A DNA stretch of 64,000 nucleotides from Saccharicrinis carchari (GTDB taxonomy: Bacteria; Bacteroidota; Bacteroidia; Bacteroidales; Marinilabiliaceae): NCBI RefSeq assembly GCF_900182605.1, contig NZ_FXTB01000002.1, forward strand, positions 62,001 to 126,000. The letters run 5' to 3'. Under the pieces are notes generated by a model. It was given only the letters and a program-made list of their open reading frames with translations, ran no database searches and had not been told where the DNA came from. Each line of letters begins with the position of its first letter. Position 1 is the first letter of the stretch. The translations under genes were made by a program, and so were the position numbers. Below, piece after piece: positions 46,472 through 56,221 of the stretch.

Positions 46472-47489
46472 AAAGTTAGCAGCCCAGGTATATTTAGCCC
46501 AGGCTTATCTGCGCACACTTAGTTTTGTACGTTTAATAAATGGGGCAAAATTGTTAAGCTCGCATATGATTAGCTTACTGCTTAAAAAACCGTGTGTGTG
46601 GGGACAGCCTCTGGCGTTAAGTGTAGAGCCTATTAATATTTGCAATTTAAAGTGCCCGGAATGTCCTACCGGCATGGGAATACTGACGCGCCCTAAAGGT
46701 ATGTTAACGGTGGATAGCTTAAGAAACATGCTTAAGGGGACTGCTAAATCGTTGTGGCATTTAAATATATATTTTCAGGGCGAGCCGTACATGCACCCTG
46801 ATTTTTTTGAGTTGGTAACGACGGCTAAAAAAGCTGAGCTGGTAGTTGAAACATCCACTAACGCACAGTTCCTGAATTACAGGCAAGCCCAAAAAACGAT
46901 TCAAAGTGGTTTAGATGTAATAGTAGTATCGATGGATGGCAGTACACAGGGTGTTTACGAAAAATACAGGGTAGGGGGCGATATTGAAAAAGTGATTAAG
47001 GGTATTGAAAATTTGGTGAAGGCAAAAAAAGAAGCGCGTTCGCGGTATCCTCTCATCCGCCTTCAGTTTTTGGCTTTTTCTTATAATCAACATCAAATTA
47101 AGGAGATGAAGCAAATAGCATTTAACTTGGGTGTGGATAGTTTAGAAATTAAAAAAGCGCAGATTTATGGGGTAAATAATAAAACTGCACTGTTGCCTAC
47201 CCAAAAAAAACTATCGCGCTATGCTGTGCAAAGGGATGGTGAGGTGCAGCTCCAAGGTAAAGTGCGCAACAGTTGCTGGAAACATTGGAGCTCCGCCGTA
47301 GTTACCTGGCGAGGGGATGTGGTGCCCTGTTGCTTCGATAAAGATGCAAAATACGTGATGGGAAATGCCAATCAACAAAACTTGAAGGAGATATGGTATA
47401 AAACCGAATTCAAGTACTTTAGAAGACGGGTGTTGCAAGCGCAACAAGATATTGACATCTGTAGCAACTGTCCATTGAGCAGGAAATAA
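46449..47489 (+). CDS. Radical SAM/SPASM protein
   Basis: A radical SAM enzyme with the cluster motif CNLKCPECPTG (CxxxCxxC) and a C-terminal SPASM-like cysteine set (NSCWKHWSSAVVTWRG, VPCCFDKD, ICSNCPL). The start is uncertain. An ATG at 46359 would overlap the OmpA gene by 113 bases in another frame. A TTG at 46449 gives a 23-base overlap and about 55 residues before the cluster, close to what relatives have. SPASM enzymes mature peptides or act in cofactor and sugar chemistry; no substrate peptide gene was seen here. Confidence 0.78.
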   Translation: MIYYKPIKKLAAQVYLAQAYLRTLSFVRLINGAKLLSSHMISLLLKKPCVWGQPLALSVEPINICNLKCPECPTGMGILTRPKGMLTVDSLRNMLKGTAKSLWHLNIYFQGEPYMHPDFFELVTTAKKAELVVETSTNAQFLNYRQAQKTIQSGLDVIVVSMDGSTQGVYEKYRVGGDIEKVIKGIENLVKAKKEARSRYPLIRLQFLAFSYNQHQIKEMKQIAFNLGVDSLEIKKAQIYGVNNKTALLPTQKKLSRYAVQRDGEVQLQGKVRNSCWKHWSSAVVTWRGDVVPCCFDKDAKYVMGNANQQNLKEIWYKTEFKYFRRRVLQAQQDIDICSNCPLSRK

Positions 47490-47640
47490 ATATAAGTGGT
47501 TGATTATTTTCTAAAACGTGGTTATTACCGTAGCTGGAAAAATTCTTAAATTATCCGGATTAAATAGGTAAGATTTTACTAAGCTATTTTACAAGAATTT
47601 ATAATTTGACTCGACAGGAGTAGTTTTTGATGAATACAAA

Positions 47641-47670
47641 TTTGATATAAAATTGATTTTTTTATCTTTA
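47641..47670 (+). promoter_or_regulatory. Possible promoter of the hybrid kinase gene
   Basis: TTTG at 47641-47644 and TATCTTTA at 47663-47670 (one mismatch to TAnnTTTG) lie 18 bases apart, as in Bacteroidota promoters. The leader would contain the hairpin at 47703-47728. Confidence 0.4.
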
Positions 47671-47702
47671 TAGCTTAAGATGGAGCGTTTTTATATTAAT
47701 CT

Positions 47703-47728
47703 GCAGGGTCTATTTATAAACTCCCTGC
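47703..47728 (+). promoter_or_regulatory. Terminator-like hairpin in front of the kinase start
   Basis: A six-bp stem gcaggg/ccctgc with a 14-base loop is followed by ctttttattt, and the ATG at 47739 comes ten bases after the stem. It could be an attenuating or translation-controlling structure, or merely a weak terminator of the radical SAM transcript. Confidence 0.45.
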
Positions 47729-47738
47729 CTTTTTATTT

Positions 47739-49559
47739 ATGACAACAGAAAAAAGTAAAACTGCACGCAGACTTAACGTATGGGTTAAAAGGAAGTTGGG
47801 GCCAACAACGGTGCCTTCGGGGGGAGGTTTTCACTATTGGCGCGAAAGGGTTTTCCATTATTTTACCTTAGCCTTAATGGGTATTGGGCTGATGGCTTAT
47901 CTTTTTTACACCATCTCGTTTTTACAAAACAGCAACTACCTGTTGGCCGTAATAAGCAGCTTTATTTTTTTGAGTGTTGTATTTGTAGCTACGATAAAAT
48001 CCTTTCCTTTTCGCTTAAGGGTTATATGGGTTTTATTTCTGGTATATCTGGTGGGTGGTTTGCTTTTTGTTTTTCAAAGTCCTGCATCCCTTGGTCTGGT
48101 TATGTTGCTTTCGTTCTCTATGTTGTCGGGAATGTTGTTGGGGCGGATTGCCGGCATGTATTCGGTAATTTTTAACATGGCTATGTTGGTGTTGGTGGCG
48201 TTTTTGCACCATGCTCGTCTTATCACGGCCGTTTTGTTACTGAATGTGAGTTTTTCAGAGTACACCAATTTATCTATTATTTTTTTATTTATAAACATAG
48301 CTACCCTTTTTCCATTGGTTTCGTTTATAAATAGCATGAGCTTTAGCTTTAAAAAAGAACTAAGGTACCAGAATATACTTGGGCAAGAACGCGAAAAGCT
48401 GATGCGCGCCATTGTTAAAGCTGAGGAGTCGGATGTGTTAAAAAGCTCTTTTTTATCCAACATGTCGCACGAAATTCGAACCCCCATGAACGCCATATTA
48501 GGGTTTAGTAACTTATTGTCGCACAAAGAAATAAGTGCGCCCGAGAAAGAGGAGTTTGTAAACCTGATTAACCTAAACGTAAAAAATCTGTTAACCATTG
48601 TCGAAGATCTTATTGATATATCGAAAATTGACACCGGGCAATTGCAGATACGTAATACTGCCGTGTGTTTGCACGATTTATTGGAGGAGGTGCATGCTAG
48701 CTTTTCCAGCGATATAAAGCGAAGGGGGCAGATGAATATTAAGCTTTACCTAAAGGAAGGGATTGCCGACAAAAATACCATGGTACTCACCGATGGCCCC
48801 CGGTTAAAACAGGTACTGTCCAATTTAGTGGGCAACGGTATAAAATTTACGGAAAGGGGATTTGTAGAGTTTGGTTATGAGCTTAAAAACGAAGGACTGC
48901 TGCAGTTTTACGTAAAAGATACCGGTATAGGCTTACCTGTAGGTAAGGAAGAGCGTGTGTTTGAACGGTTTTATAAACTGGCCGAAGGGCGACACACTCT
49001 TTATGGTGGAACCGGAATAGGGCTTTCGTTGGTTAAAGATTTACTGAACCTGATGGGAGGTAAAATATGGATAGAGTCCGAGCCTAATGTTGGTACATCT
49101 TTCTTTTTTACACTTCCTTTTCATAAGGTAAGGAGCGCCAGTTACAAATACGAAGAAAAAAAGCCGGTTAATATTTATAATTGGGAAGGTAAAACGTTTT
49201 TAATAGCAGAGGACGAAGAGGATAATTTCAGGTATCTTGAGGTAGCTCTTTCTATCTCCAATGCCAGTTTAATATGGGCTCGTACGGGTGTTGAAGCGGT
49301 TGAAACGTTTAAGCGTATAGGCAATATCGACTTGGTACTGATGGACATAAAAATGCCCGAAATGGATGGCTATGCTGCTACGCGTGAAATAAAAAAAATC
49401 AATAATAAAGTACCTGTTATTGCACAAACAGCTTACGCCATGTCCGAAGAAAGGGAGAAATCAAGTGAGGCAGGTTGCGACGATTATATTGCCAAGCCTA
49501 TCGGTTATCATGATCTGCTAAATATTATCCATAAATATGTACCCGGAGGCGGGGAGTAA
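47739..49559 (+). CDS. Hybrid histidine kinase with receiver domain
   Basis: A 606-residue membrane sensor kinase. About six hydrophobic helices span residues 38-205 without an obvious extracytoplasmic domain. The HisKA box SNMSHEIRTPMNAILGFS has the phosphorylated His at about 245. The ATPase domain carries NLVGNGIKFTERG, DTGIGLP and GTGIGLSLVKDLL. A C-terminal receiver domain carries LVLMDIKMPEMDG (Asp near 536) and the conserved Lys in YIAKPIG. No output regulator gene adjoins it. The signal sensed is unknown. Confidence 0.93.
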   Translation: MTTEKSKTARRLNVWVKRKLGPTTVPSGGGFHYWRERVFHYFTLALMGIGLMAYLFYTISFLQNSNYLLAVISSFIFLSVVFVATIKSFPFRLRVIWVLFLVYLVGGLLFVFQSPASLGLVMLLSFSMLSGMLLGRIAGMYSVIFNMAMLVLVAFLHHARLITAVLLLNVSFSEYTNLSIIFLFINIATLFPLVSFINSMSFSFKKELRYQNILGQEREKLMRAIVKAEESDVLKSSFLSNMSHEIRTPMNAILGFSNLLSHKEISAPEKEEFVNLINLNVKNLLTIVEDLIDISKIDTGQLQIRNTAVCLHDLLEEVHASFSSDIKRRGQMNIKLYLKEGIADKNTMVLTDGPRLKQVLSNLVGNGIKFTERGFVEFGYELKNEGLLQFYVKDTGIGLPVGKEERVFERFYKLAEGRHTLYGGTGIGLSLVKDLLNLMGGKIWIESEPNVGTSFFFTLPFHKVRSASYKYEEKKPVNIYNWEGKTFLIAEDEEDNFRYLEVALSISNASLIWARTGVEAVETFKRIGNIDLVLMDIKMPEMDGYAATREIKKINNKVPVIAQTAYAMSEEREKSSEAGCDDYIAKPIGYHDLLNIIHKYVPGGGE

Positions 49560-49583
49560 CTTCTACATATAATAATCATTCAA

Positions 49584-50423
49584 ATGCAATTATTTAAAAT
49601 AGAAACCGGCAATTTTATGGCCGATGGCGGTGCCGTATTTGGTGTTGTGCCCAAGGTAATGTGGCAAAAAAAGTATCCGGCTAATGCGGATAATTATGTG
49701 AACTTAACGATGCGCTGCTTATTGATAAAAACTAACAATAAAATTGTTCTGATCGATACAGGGCTGGGTGACAAACAAAGCGATAAGTTTTTTTCCTATC
49801 ACCATTTAAACGGTGATGATTCATTGTATAAATCGTTAAAGGCTATTAATGTGAGCTATGATCAGGTTACGGATGTTATCCTTACCCATTTGCATTTCGA
49901 CCATTGCGGTGGTGCTGTGCAAAAAGGTGCAGATGGTAACTTGTTGCCTACTTTTGCCAATGCAAGGTATTGGCTGAGTGAAGCGCAATGGGAGAACTTT
50001 AATAATCCCAATGTGCGGGAAGGATCGGTTTATTTTAAAGAAAATATTCTGCCGATTCGTGAAGCAGGTCTTTTAAATCTAATTAAAGAAGATGGATGGC
50101 TTAGCCCACAGATAGAAATGCGAATTTTCAATGGCCATACCAAAGGACAAATCATACCAATAATAAAATACCATGATAAAACCATTGTTTATACGGCCGA
50201 TCTGTTTCCGGTGATGGCGAGTATTCCCGAGGCTTGGGTGGCGGCCTACGATGTAGATCCGGTTGGCTCCATGAACGAGAAAAGAGCGTTTTTAAAAGAA
50301 GCTGTGGAAAATAATTATATCTTGTTTTTTGAGCACGACCTTTACAATGAATGCTGTACCTTGGTTCAAACAGAAAAAGGAATACAGGCCGGAGAGCGCT
50401 TTAAGTTGGAGATGGTGTTGTAA
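49584..50423 (+). CDS. MBL-fold metallo-hydrolase
   Basis: A 279-residue metallo-beta-lactamase-fold protein. HLHFDHCGG (about residues 100-108) is the zinc motif HxHxDH, FNGHTKGQIIPI provides the next histidine and YTADLFP the bridging Asp. The pattern resembles quorum-quenching lactonase and related hydrolases, though the substrate is open. It has no signal peptide. It lies 24 bases after the histidine kinase and may be cotranscribed with it. Confidence 0.87.
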   Translation: MQLFKIETGNFMADGGAVFGVVPKVMWQKKYPANADNYVNLTMRCLLIKTNNKIVLIDTGLGDKQSDKFFSYHHLNGDDSLYKSLKAINVSYDQVTDVILTHLHFDHCGGAVQKGADGNLLPTFANARYWLSEAQWENFNNPNVREGSVYFKENILPIREAGLLNLIKEDGWLSPQIEMRIFNGHTKGQIIPIIKYHDKTIVYTADLFPVMASIPEAWVAAYDVDPVGSMNEKRAFLKEAVENNYILFFEHDLYNECCTLVQTEKGIQAGERFKLEMVL

Positions 50424-50439
50424 GCGTTTGTTGATTTAG

Positions 50440-50556
50440 GATGAATTTGCTGAAGATCGTTCTACTAAATACAATTACGAATTACAGGCTGCACAAAGTA
50501 ATTATCGTGAGCATGCCAAGTTGCATGCAGAGCGCATAAAAAGGGATGGTAATTAA
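50440..50556 (+). pseudogene. Possible C-terminal coding remnant, 38 codons
   Basis: From 50440 to the stop at 50554-50556 the frame is open and reads a helical, charged text (EDRSTKYNYELQAAQSNY, then REHAKLHAERIKRDGN). It has no start codon, and an upstream stop (50437-50439) is in frame. It looks like the tail end of a helical protein, left by a deletion. The parent is not recognised. Confidence 0.3.
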
Positions 50557-50586
50557 CTTGCCATGAAGCCAATTGATACCATCCCT
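50542..50586 (-). terminator. Inverted repeat after leuB, possible terminator
   Basis: A 10-bp perfect inverted repeat agggatggta/taccatccct (arms 50542-50551 and 50577-50586, 25-base loop) lies 53 bases past the leuB stop on the minus strand. No strong U run follows, so it may stabilise the 3' end rather than terminate. Confidence 0.4.
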
Positions 50587-50638
50587 AATTATTTAGCGCA
50601 TGTAAAAATTCTTACACTGGGCTTTACACGCTATGCCA

Positions 50639-51697
50639 TTATCCCGTAATATAACTGGCCAGCCAGTCGCCCACTTGCGAAGTCTTATATGGCTTTTCTT
50701 TGCTGATGTCTTCGGTAACAATACCTTGTTCCAGCGATTTATTGACGGCTTGACGAATTAGCTCGGCTTCCTCTAATAAATCGAAGGACTCCAGCAGCAT
50801 GGCGGCCGAAAGGACAGTAGCTACCGGGTTGGCAATATTTTTGCCTGCTGCTTGCGGGTACGAACCGTGGATAGGCTCAAAAACGGAGGTGTGCACACCA
50901 ACCGATGCAGATGGCAACAAACCTAATGATCCGGTTATTACCGAAGCCTCGTCGCTAAGGATATCTCCAAACATGTTTTCGGTTACCATTACGTCGAACT
51001 TTTTAGGCCATTGTATTAATTGCATGGCAGCATTGTCAACGAACATGTAATCTACTTCAATATCTTTGTAGTCCGGCTCCATGGCTTGCGCAGTTTCTCT
51101 CCACAAACGCGAGGTGGCCAGTACGTTGGCTTTATCAACAATAGTTAGCCTTTTGTTTCTTTTGGCGGCATACGCAAAGGCGAGCTTTAGGATTCGCTCA
51201 ATCTCGTCGGTGGTATAGGTACAGGTGTCAAAAGCTTTTTTTAAATCCTCAGAACGTCCTTTTTCGCCAAAGTAAATACCGCCCGTTAGCTCACGAACAA
51301 CCAGTAAGTCGGCTCCTTCCACGATGTCCTTACGCAAGGGGCTTTTATCCAACAGCGATGGAAATGTAGCAACGGGACGTATGTTGGCATAGAGCCCTAG
51401 TTTTTTGCGCATGGCCAACAAACCCTGTTCAGGTCGTACCTTGGCTTTGGGATCGTTATCAAATTTGGGATCGCCAATGGCTCCAAACAACACGGCATCG
51501 GAGTCCATGCAAATCTGATGCGTTGCCTCGGGGTATGGATCGCCTACCTGGTCGATCGCCGTGGCTCCTACCAATGCCGGTGTATAGCTAATTTCGTGGT
51601 TAAATTTGGTAGCTACGGCATTGATAACTTTTTGTGCCTGTGCTACAATTTCGGGGCCGATACCGTCACCGGCCAATACTGCAATGTTTAGTTTCAT
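50639..51697 (-). CDS. leuB: 3-isopropylmalate dehydrogenase
   Basis: A 352-residue NAD-dependent dehydrogenase of leucine synthesis that oxidises and decarboxylates 3-isopropylmalate. [16 protein letters not shown] at the start, [15 protein letters not shown], and [21 protein letters not shown] with [14 protein letters not shown] are typical. The start at 51697 is chosen over an in-frame ATG seven codons upstream because homology begins with MKLNIAVL. It also serves citramalate-derived 2-oxobutyrate synthesis in some organisms. It is the last gene of the branched-chain operon, 410 bases after its neighbour. Confidence 0.93.
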   Translation of the reverse strand: MKLNIAVLAGDGIGPEIVAQAQKVINAVATKFNHEISYTPALVGATAIDQVGDPYPEATHQICMDSDAVLFGAIGDPKFDNDPKAKVRPEQGLLAMRKKLGLYANIRPVATFPSLLDKSPLRKDIVEGADLLVVRELTGGIYFGEKGRSEDLKKAFDTCTYTTDEIERILKLAFAYAAKRNKRLTIVDKANVLATSRLWRETAQAMEPDYKDIEVDYMFVDNAAMQLIQWPKKFDVMVTENMFGDILSDEASVITGSLGLLPSASVGVHTSVFEPIHGSYPQAAGKNIANPVATVLSAAMLLESFDLLEEAELIRQAVNKSLEQGIVTEDISKEKPYKTSQVGDWLASYITG

Positions 51698-52107
51698 TAT
51701 GTTTGCTTTTAGTATCAAGATACAAGTATCAGGATATGCGATGATTTACATCTTAGATATATCTGATTAATTTTTCTCATTAATCAGCGTTTATTAGCCA
51801 ACTATTGGCTTTCTATTGGTCATTCTGCACTACCTATTTTAAGTCAGCAGCAATTGCACTATGCTAATCTGCTGTTCAATATATTTTTGCAATGCAGGCA
51901 AAGTATTTATTTCGTTTTTAGGTATAATCTTTTAATTAATTATTAGCCTGTTGCGACCTTTGCTAAGGTGATTGCGAGTATATTTTAAATACCGGTTCAA
52001 GTACCGCTTTACTTTTCATGGCAACCTCAATAGCCCTAATTATCAATTAATTATCTATCATAAATTTTGATATGATACGTTGTACTCATTTGCTTGGTAC
52101 TTATTTC
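51698..52107. other. Long spacer inside the branched-chain operon
   Basis: A 410-base gap between leuB and the leuA/cimA-like gene. It has no gene. A word like tagtatcaagatacaagtatc (imperfect, near 51709-51731) recurs near 56142 in the leuA-leuC gap. It may hold an internal promoter, but no clean TAnnTTTG element was found. Confidence 0.4.
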
Positions 52108-53664
52108 TCACTCCTCCACTTTCTCTTTCCAGGCTAATTTACGACCTACAGCGCCCTCTTCTATAACGTTAAGCACTTTTATGGTAGCTTCAATGGCCGA
52201 TTCAGTTTGATCGGCAGAAAGACCACGCGAAATGATTTCAGCACCTTTATAATCCCAGGTAATCACGGTTTCCACCAGGGCATCTGTTTTTCCACCCGGA
52301 GGTATGGTCACCCAATAATCCACCAAAACCGGATGCACTTTATTTAGTTTGGTATAAATTCGCCATAGGGCTCGCATAAAGGCATCGTACTGTCCGTCGC
52401 CTACAGCGGTTTCGTCGTATCTTTTTCCATTGATTTCAATGCTAATAGAAGCCAGCGGCCTAAGATCGTGTGCCAGCGAAAGGTTATAGTTACGTATTTT
52501 AATAGTATTGCGAACTGTAGAACTTTTTAAAACGTCGGAAATTATAAACGGAAGATCTTCAATCGTTACGGTTTCCTTTTTATCGCCCAATTCAATTACT
52601 CTTTGGGTAACTTTTTTCATATCCTCCGCATTGAGTTCAATGCCAAGCTCTTCCAGGTTCTTTTTAATGTTGGCCTTTCCCGAAGTCTTACCAAGGGCAT
52701 ATCTGCGGTTGCGCCCAAAACGTTCGGGCATCAGGTTATTAAAGTACAGGTTATCCTTGCTGTCGCCATCGGCATGTACCCCGCTGCATTGAGTAAATAC
52801 ATTGTAACCGGTTATGGGTTTGTTTTCGGGTATCCGCAATCCGGAGAATTGCTCTACCATTTTGCTTACCTGTGTTATCTTCGACTCGTTAATCTGATTC
52901 GGGAGTTTGAGATGATCGTTAAGTACGCCTATGACGCTGGCAAGTGGCACATTACCGGCTCTTTCGCCCAGCCCGTTTACGGTGGTATGGATGCCTTTGA
53001 TACCGGTTTTTAAAGCCGAAAAAACATTGGCGGCTGCCATATCGTAGTCGTTATGGGCATGAAAATCGAAATGGGTATCCGGAAATCGCTGTACCATATC
53101 AGTACAAAAATTAAATGTTTGATCAGGATTAAGTATCCCCAGGGTGTCTGGGAGCATAATCCTTTTAACATTCATTTTTTTCATTTCGCCAATCACGTAA
53201 TACACGTAATCGGGCGATGTTAGCATGCCGTTGCTCCAATCCTCGAGATAAATATTTACGCTAATATTCATCTCTTCGGCTTTACGCACTACCTCCCTCA
53301 CATCACTCATATGCTGTTCCGGGGTTTTTCGCAGTTGGCTTTTTACATGCTTTAGCGACCCTTTGGTAAGGAGATTGATAACCCTTGCGCCTGCATCGTG
53401 CACCCAATTAAGCGATACCTCGCCGTCTATAAAACCCAGTACCTCTATTTTATGCAGGCAGTTTCGTTTTTTTGCCCATTGGGTGATACGCTTCACAGCA
53501 GAAAACTCACCTTCAGAAACCCGTGCCGAAGCTACCTCTAATCGATCTACCTTTATTTCTTCTATTAAAAGTCCGGCAATGGCCAGTTTTTCACTTTCGT
53601 TAAACGATACCCCGGTGGTTTGTTCACCATCGCGCAGGGTGGTATCCATTATTTCAATCTTCAT
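52108..53664 (-). CDS. LeuA/CimA-like DRE-TIM synthase, second paralogue
   Basis: A 518-residue enzyme of the isopropylmalate/citramalate synthase family. The catalytic [10 protein letters not shown] (residues 7-16), FDFHAHNDYDMAAAN (metal His pair) and the C-terminal regulatory domain are visible. It differs clearly from the other paralogue (leuA, 56222-57715) in the same operon. One of the two could be a citramalate synthase feeding 2-oxobutyrate for isoleucine through leuC, leuD and leuB; the other then makes 2-isopropylmalate. This gene is the better citramalate candidate only by elimination. It could also be a redundant LeuA with other feedback control. Confidence 0.8.
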   Translation of the reverse strand: MKIEIMDTTLRDGEQTTGVSFNESEKLAIAGLLIEEIKVDRLEVASARVSEGEFSAVKRITQWAKKRNCLHKIEVLGFIDGEVSLNWVHDAGARVINLLTKGSLKHVKSQLRKTPEQHMSDVREVVRKAEEMNISVNIYLEDWSNGMLTSPDYVYYVIGEMKKMNVKRIMLPDTLGILNPDQTFNFCTDMVQRFPDTHFDFHAHNDYDMAAANVFSALKTGIKGIHTTVNGLGERAGNVPLASVIGVLNDHLKLPNQINESKITQVSKMVEQFSGLRIPENKPITGYNVFTQCSGVHADGDSKDNLYFNNLMPERFGRNRRYALGKTSGKANIKKNLEELGIELNAEDMKKVTQRVIELGDKKETVTIEDLPFIISDVLKSSTVRNTIKIRNYNLSLAHDLRPLASISIEINGKRYDETAVGDGQYDAFMRALWRIYTKLNKVHPVLVDYWVTIPPGGKTDALVETVITWDYKGAEIISRGLSADQTESAIEATIKVLNVIEEGAVGRKLAWKEKVEE

Positions 53665-54108
53665 GGTAATTTATTATTAGAATGATGAATAATGCTAAGC
53701 CAATAAGGGTTCGGCACAAATTAAGTTGATATCGATATATAATTGCATATCCATTATTAATGGAAATTTTACCCAATAGCAGGTGGCTTACTCTGTTGTT
53801 GAAGCATTGCACGAGGGCAATCGCTACTCTGCCGCGGCACTAATGCAAGCGGCCGAACATTGTATCCATATCATTTGTATTCCCGGGGGCAGCCCATTAA
53901 ACGCCTCTTTTTGTACCAACTGTTACGATAACGGCTACTTTTTACTATGTGAATTAGGTCCCTCAACCCTGTATTTAAAGCTGGGGTTGAGGGACTTGTA
54001 GTTCGGTTTGCATCCCGAATCGGATTCGGTTGTACTGCTTTCGTCGGTCGTATTAAGAGCGTTTATTACAGGCAGATATTATAGTGTAAATATCTTACTA
54101 TATACCTC
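53665..54108. other. Intercistronic spacer with strong hairpin
   Basis: This 444-base gap between leuD and the leuA/cimA-like gene includes a perfect 12-bp inverted repeat gtccctcaaccc/gggttgagggac (arms 53958-53969 and 53984-53995, 14-base loop). No U run follows on the minus strand. A plus-strand frame (53783-54001) overlaps the hairpin and has no recognisable content. No gene assigned. Confidence 0.5.
53958..53995. repeat. Perfect 12-bp inverted repeat
   Basis: Arms gtccctcaaccc and gggttgagggac are perfect complements around a 14-base loop. Lying between two operon genes it may stop exonucleases or be left by a small mobile repeat. Confidence 0.75.
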
Positions 54109-54693
54109 TTATGCCCTGCTTAACTCGTAATTTGCAATCTCATCTTTTATATTTAGTAGATAGTCAATATCGTCGAAGCCATTGATCAGGCAATTTTTCT
54201 TATATCCGTTAATCTCAAAAGACTCGGTATTTCCGTTTGCTTTATTGGTGATGGTTTGATCTACCAGGTTAACAATTACTTTGTTGTCGGCATCGGCATC
54301 GAACAATTCTTGCAAAAATTTTTCGCTTACAACAACTGGCAATACGCCATTGTTTAAGGAGTTATTTTTAAATATATCGGCAAAAAAGCTCGATACCACT
54401 ACTTTAAAACCATAGCCACGCACGGCCCAGGCGGCATGTTCGCGGCTCGAACCCGAACCGAAATTTTTACCGGCAACCAAAACCTCCCCTTTATATTGGG
54501 GTTTGTTTAAAACAAAATCTGCTTTAGGCGAACCATCTTTATTGTATCGCCAGTCGGCAAACAGGTTATCGCCAAAACCCTCTTTGGTGGTCGACTTTAA
54601 AAAGCGCGCAGGAATAATCTGGTCGGTGTCAACATTTTCTATGGCAAGCGGAACATAAGTTGATTCTATGGTAGTGAATTTATCTATTGGCAT
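54109..54693 (-). CDS. leuD: 3-isopropylmalate dehydratase, small subunit
   Basis: A 194-residue subunit of isopropylmalate isomerase. VDTDQIIPARFLK at the start and the substrate-binding NFGSGSSREHAAWAVRGYGF are typical. Works with LeuC, 18 bases upstream, to convert 2- to 3-isopropylmalate (and citramalate to 3-methylmalate in organisms using that route). Length standard. Part of the minus-strand ilv-leu operon. Confidence 0.95.
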   Translation of the reverse strand: MPIDKFTTIESTYVPLAIENVDTDQIIPARFLKSTTKEGFGDNLFADWRYNKDGSPKADFVLNKPQYKGEVLVAGKNFGSGSSREHAAWAVRGYGFKVVVSSFFADIFKNNSLNNGVLPVVVSEKFLQELFDADADNKVIVNLVDQTITNKANGNTESFEINGYKKNCLINGFDDIDYLLNIKDEIANYELSRA

Positions 54694-54711
54694 TTTTAAT
54701 TATTTTAAAAT

Positions 54712-56109
54712 TTATAAAGTACGAGGGTCAGTTATAACACCACTAGTTGCGCAGGCTGCTGCAGTTAATGGGCTGGCCAGTAATGTGCGTGCACCGGGCC
54801 CTTGTCTGCCTTCGAAATTACGGTTACTGGTAGCCACGGCGTACTTACCGGGAGGTACCTTATCATCGTTCATAGCCAGGCAGGCCGAACATCCGGGCTG
54901 GCGCAATTCAAAACCAGCGTCTTCCAATACATCTTTTATCCCTTCTTCAACTGCTTGCTTTTCAACTTGTTGACTTCCGGGTACAATCCAAGCGGTAAGT
55001 CCTTCTGCTTTTTTCTTACCTTTTACGGCATTGGCAAACACACGTAAATCCTCAATTCGGCCGTTGGTACAACTACCCACAAATATCCAGTCTACTTTTT
55101 TACCCAGCATTTCTTCGCCCGGTTCGTAGCCCATGTACTCTAAAGATTTGAGGTAGCTTTTTTGCGAAGATTCTTCGATGGAATCGAGCGTAGGTATGCT
55201 TTGCGTAATGCCAACGCCCATACCTGGATTGGTTCCGTAGGTAATCATTGGTTCAATGTCGGCCGCGTCAAAGTAATATTCTTTGTCGTAAACTGCATCT
55301 TTGTCGCTTGCCAGGGCTTTCCATTTTTGAACGGCCACATCCCAGTCTGCTCCTTTAGGTGCATACTCTCTGTCTTTAACATAGGCGAATGTTTTTTCGT
55401 CGGGGGCAATAAGTCCACCACGGGCTCCCATTTCTATACTCATGTTGCACACTGTCATACGGGCCTCCATGCTCAGGTCGCGGATGGCCGAGCCGGCAAA
55501 CTCCACAAAATAACCGGTACCACCACTCGCTGTTAGTTGTGCGATAACATATAGTACCAAATCCTTTGCTGTTACACCCTTATCAAGCTTACCATCAATA
55601 TTTATTTTCATGGTTTTTGGACGAGGCTGCAATATGCATTGCGTGGCCAGCACCATCTCCACTTCGGATGTACCTATACCAAAGGCAATACTACCGAAAG
55701 CACCATGCGTAGAAGTGTGGCTATCGCCGCAAACAATGGTCATGCCCGGTTGTGTGATCCCATTTTCAGGACCCACTACGTGTACTATACCATTTTTTGG
55801 ATGCAACAAACCAAACAACTTAATATTATTTTCTTCGCAGTTTTTGGTTAAGGTATCTACCTGAAAACGCGATATTTTATCGGCAATGGGTAAATGCTGA
55901 TTGATAGTGGGGATATTATGATCGGGGGTGGCAAAGGTTTTTTCCGGACGGAATACCTTTATGCCGCGTTCTTTTAGACCGGCAAATGCCTGTGGACTGG
56001 TTACCTCGTGAATCAAGTGTCTGTCTATATACAATACGGAAGGGCCATCCTTGATGGTCTTCACTTCGTGCATATCCCAAATTTTGTCGAAAAGTGTTTT
56101 ACTAGCCAA
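54712..56109 (-). CDS. leuC: 3-isopropylmalate dehydratase, large subunit
   Basis: A 465-residue aconitase-family enzyme with a [4Fe-4S] cluster. [34 protein letters not shown] and [14 protein letters not shown] supply the three cluster cysteines in family positions. It forms the isomerase with LeuD, which follows 18 bases later. The 112-base gap to leuA upstream contains the short repeated word also found in the leuB spacer. Length standard. Confidence 0.95.
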   Translation of the reverse strand: MASKTLFDKIWDMHEVKTIKDGPSVLYIDRHLIHEVTSPQAFAGLKERGIKVFRPEKTFATPDHNIPTINQHLPIADKISRFQVDTLTKNCEENNIKLFGLLHPKNGIVHVVGPENGITQPGMTIVCGDSHTSTHGAFGSIAFGIGTSEVEMVLATQCILQPRPKTMKINIDGKLDKGVTAKDLVLYVIAQLTASGGTGYFVEFAGSAIRDLSMEARMTVCNMSIEMGARGGLIAPDEKTFAYVKDREYAPKGADWDVAVQKWKALASDKDAVYDKEYYFDAADIEPMITYGTNPGMGVGITQSIPTLDSIEESSQKSYLKSLEYMGYEPGEEMLGKKVDWIFVGSCTNGRIEDLRVFANAVKGKKKAEGLTAWIVPGSQQVEKQAVEEGIKDVLEDAGFELRQPGCSACLAMNDDKVPPGKYAVATSNRNFEGRQGPGARTLLASPLTAAACATSGVITDPRTL

Positions 56110-56221
56110 TTTATTTTCTGTTTAAAGTTTTTAATAAAAATAGTATCAAGTACAAAGTATCCGCATGTTATTTATTCTCAAGTGCATTATTATTGATACT
56201 TGATGCTAATACATTTATGGA

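Noticed and set aside
51698-51718. Seven-residue extension at the leuB start
   Set aside because: Isopropylmalate dehydrogenases normally begin just before the GDGIGPE motif, matching the ATG at 51697.
53783-54001. A 72-codon plus-strand frame in the leuD gap
   Set aside because: No recognisable domain, antisense to the operon, and it covers the inverted repeat; kept as spacer.
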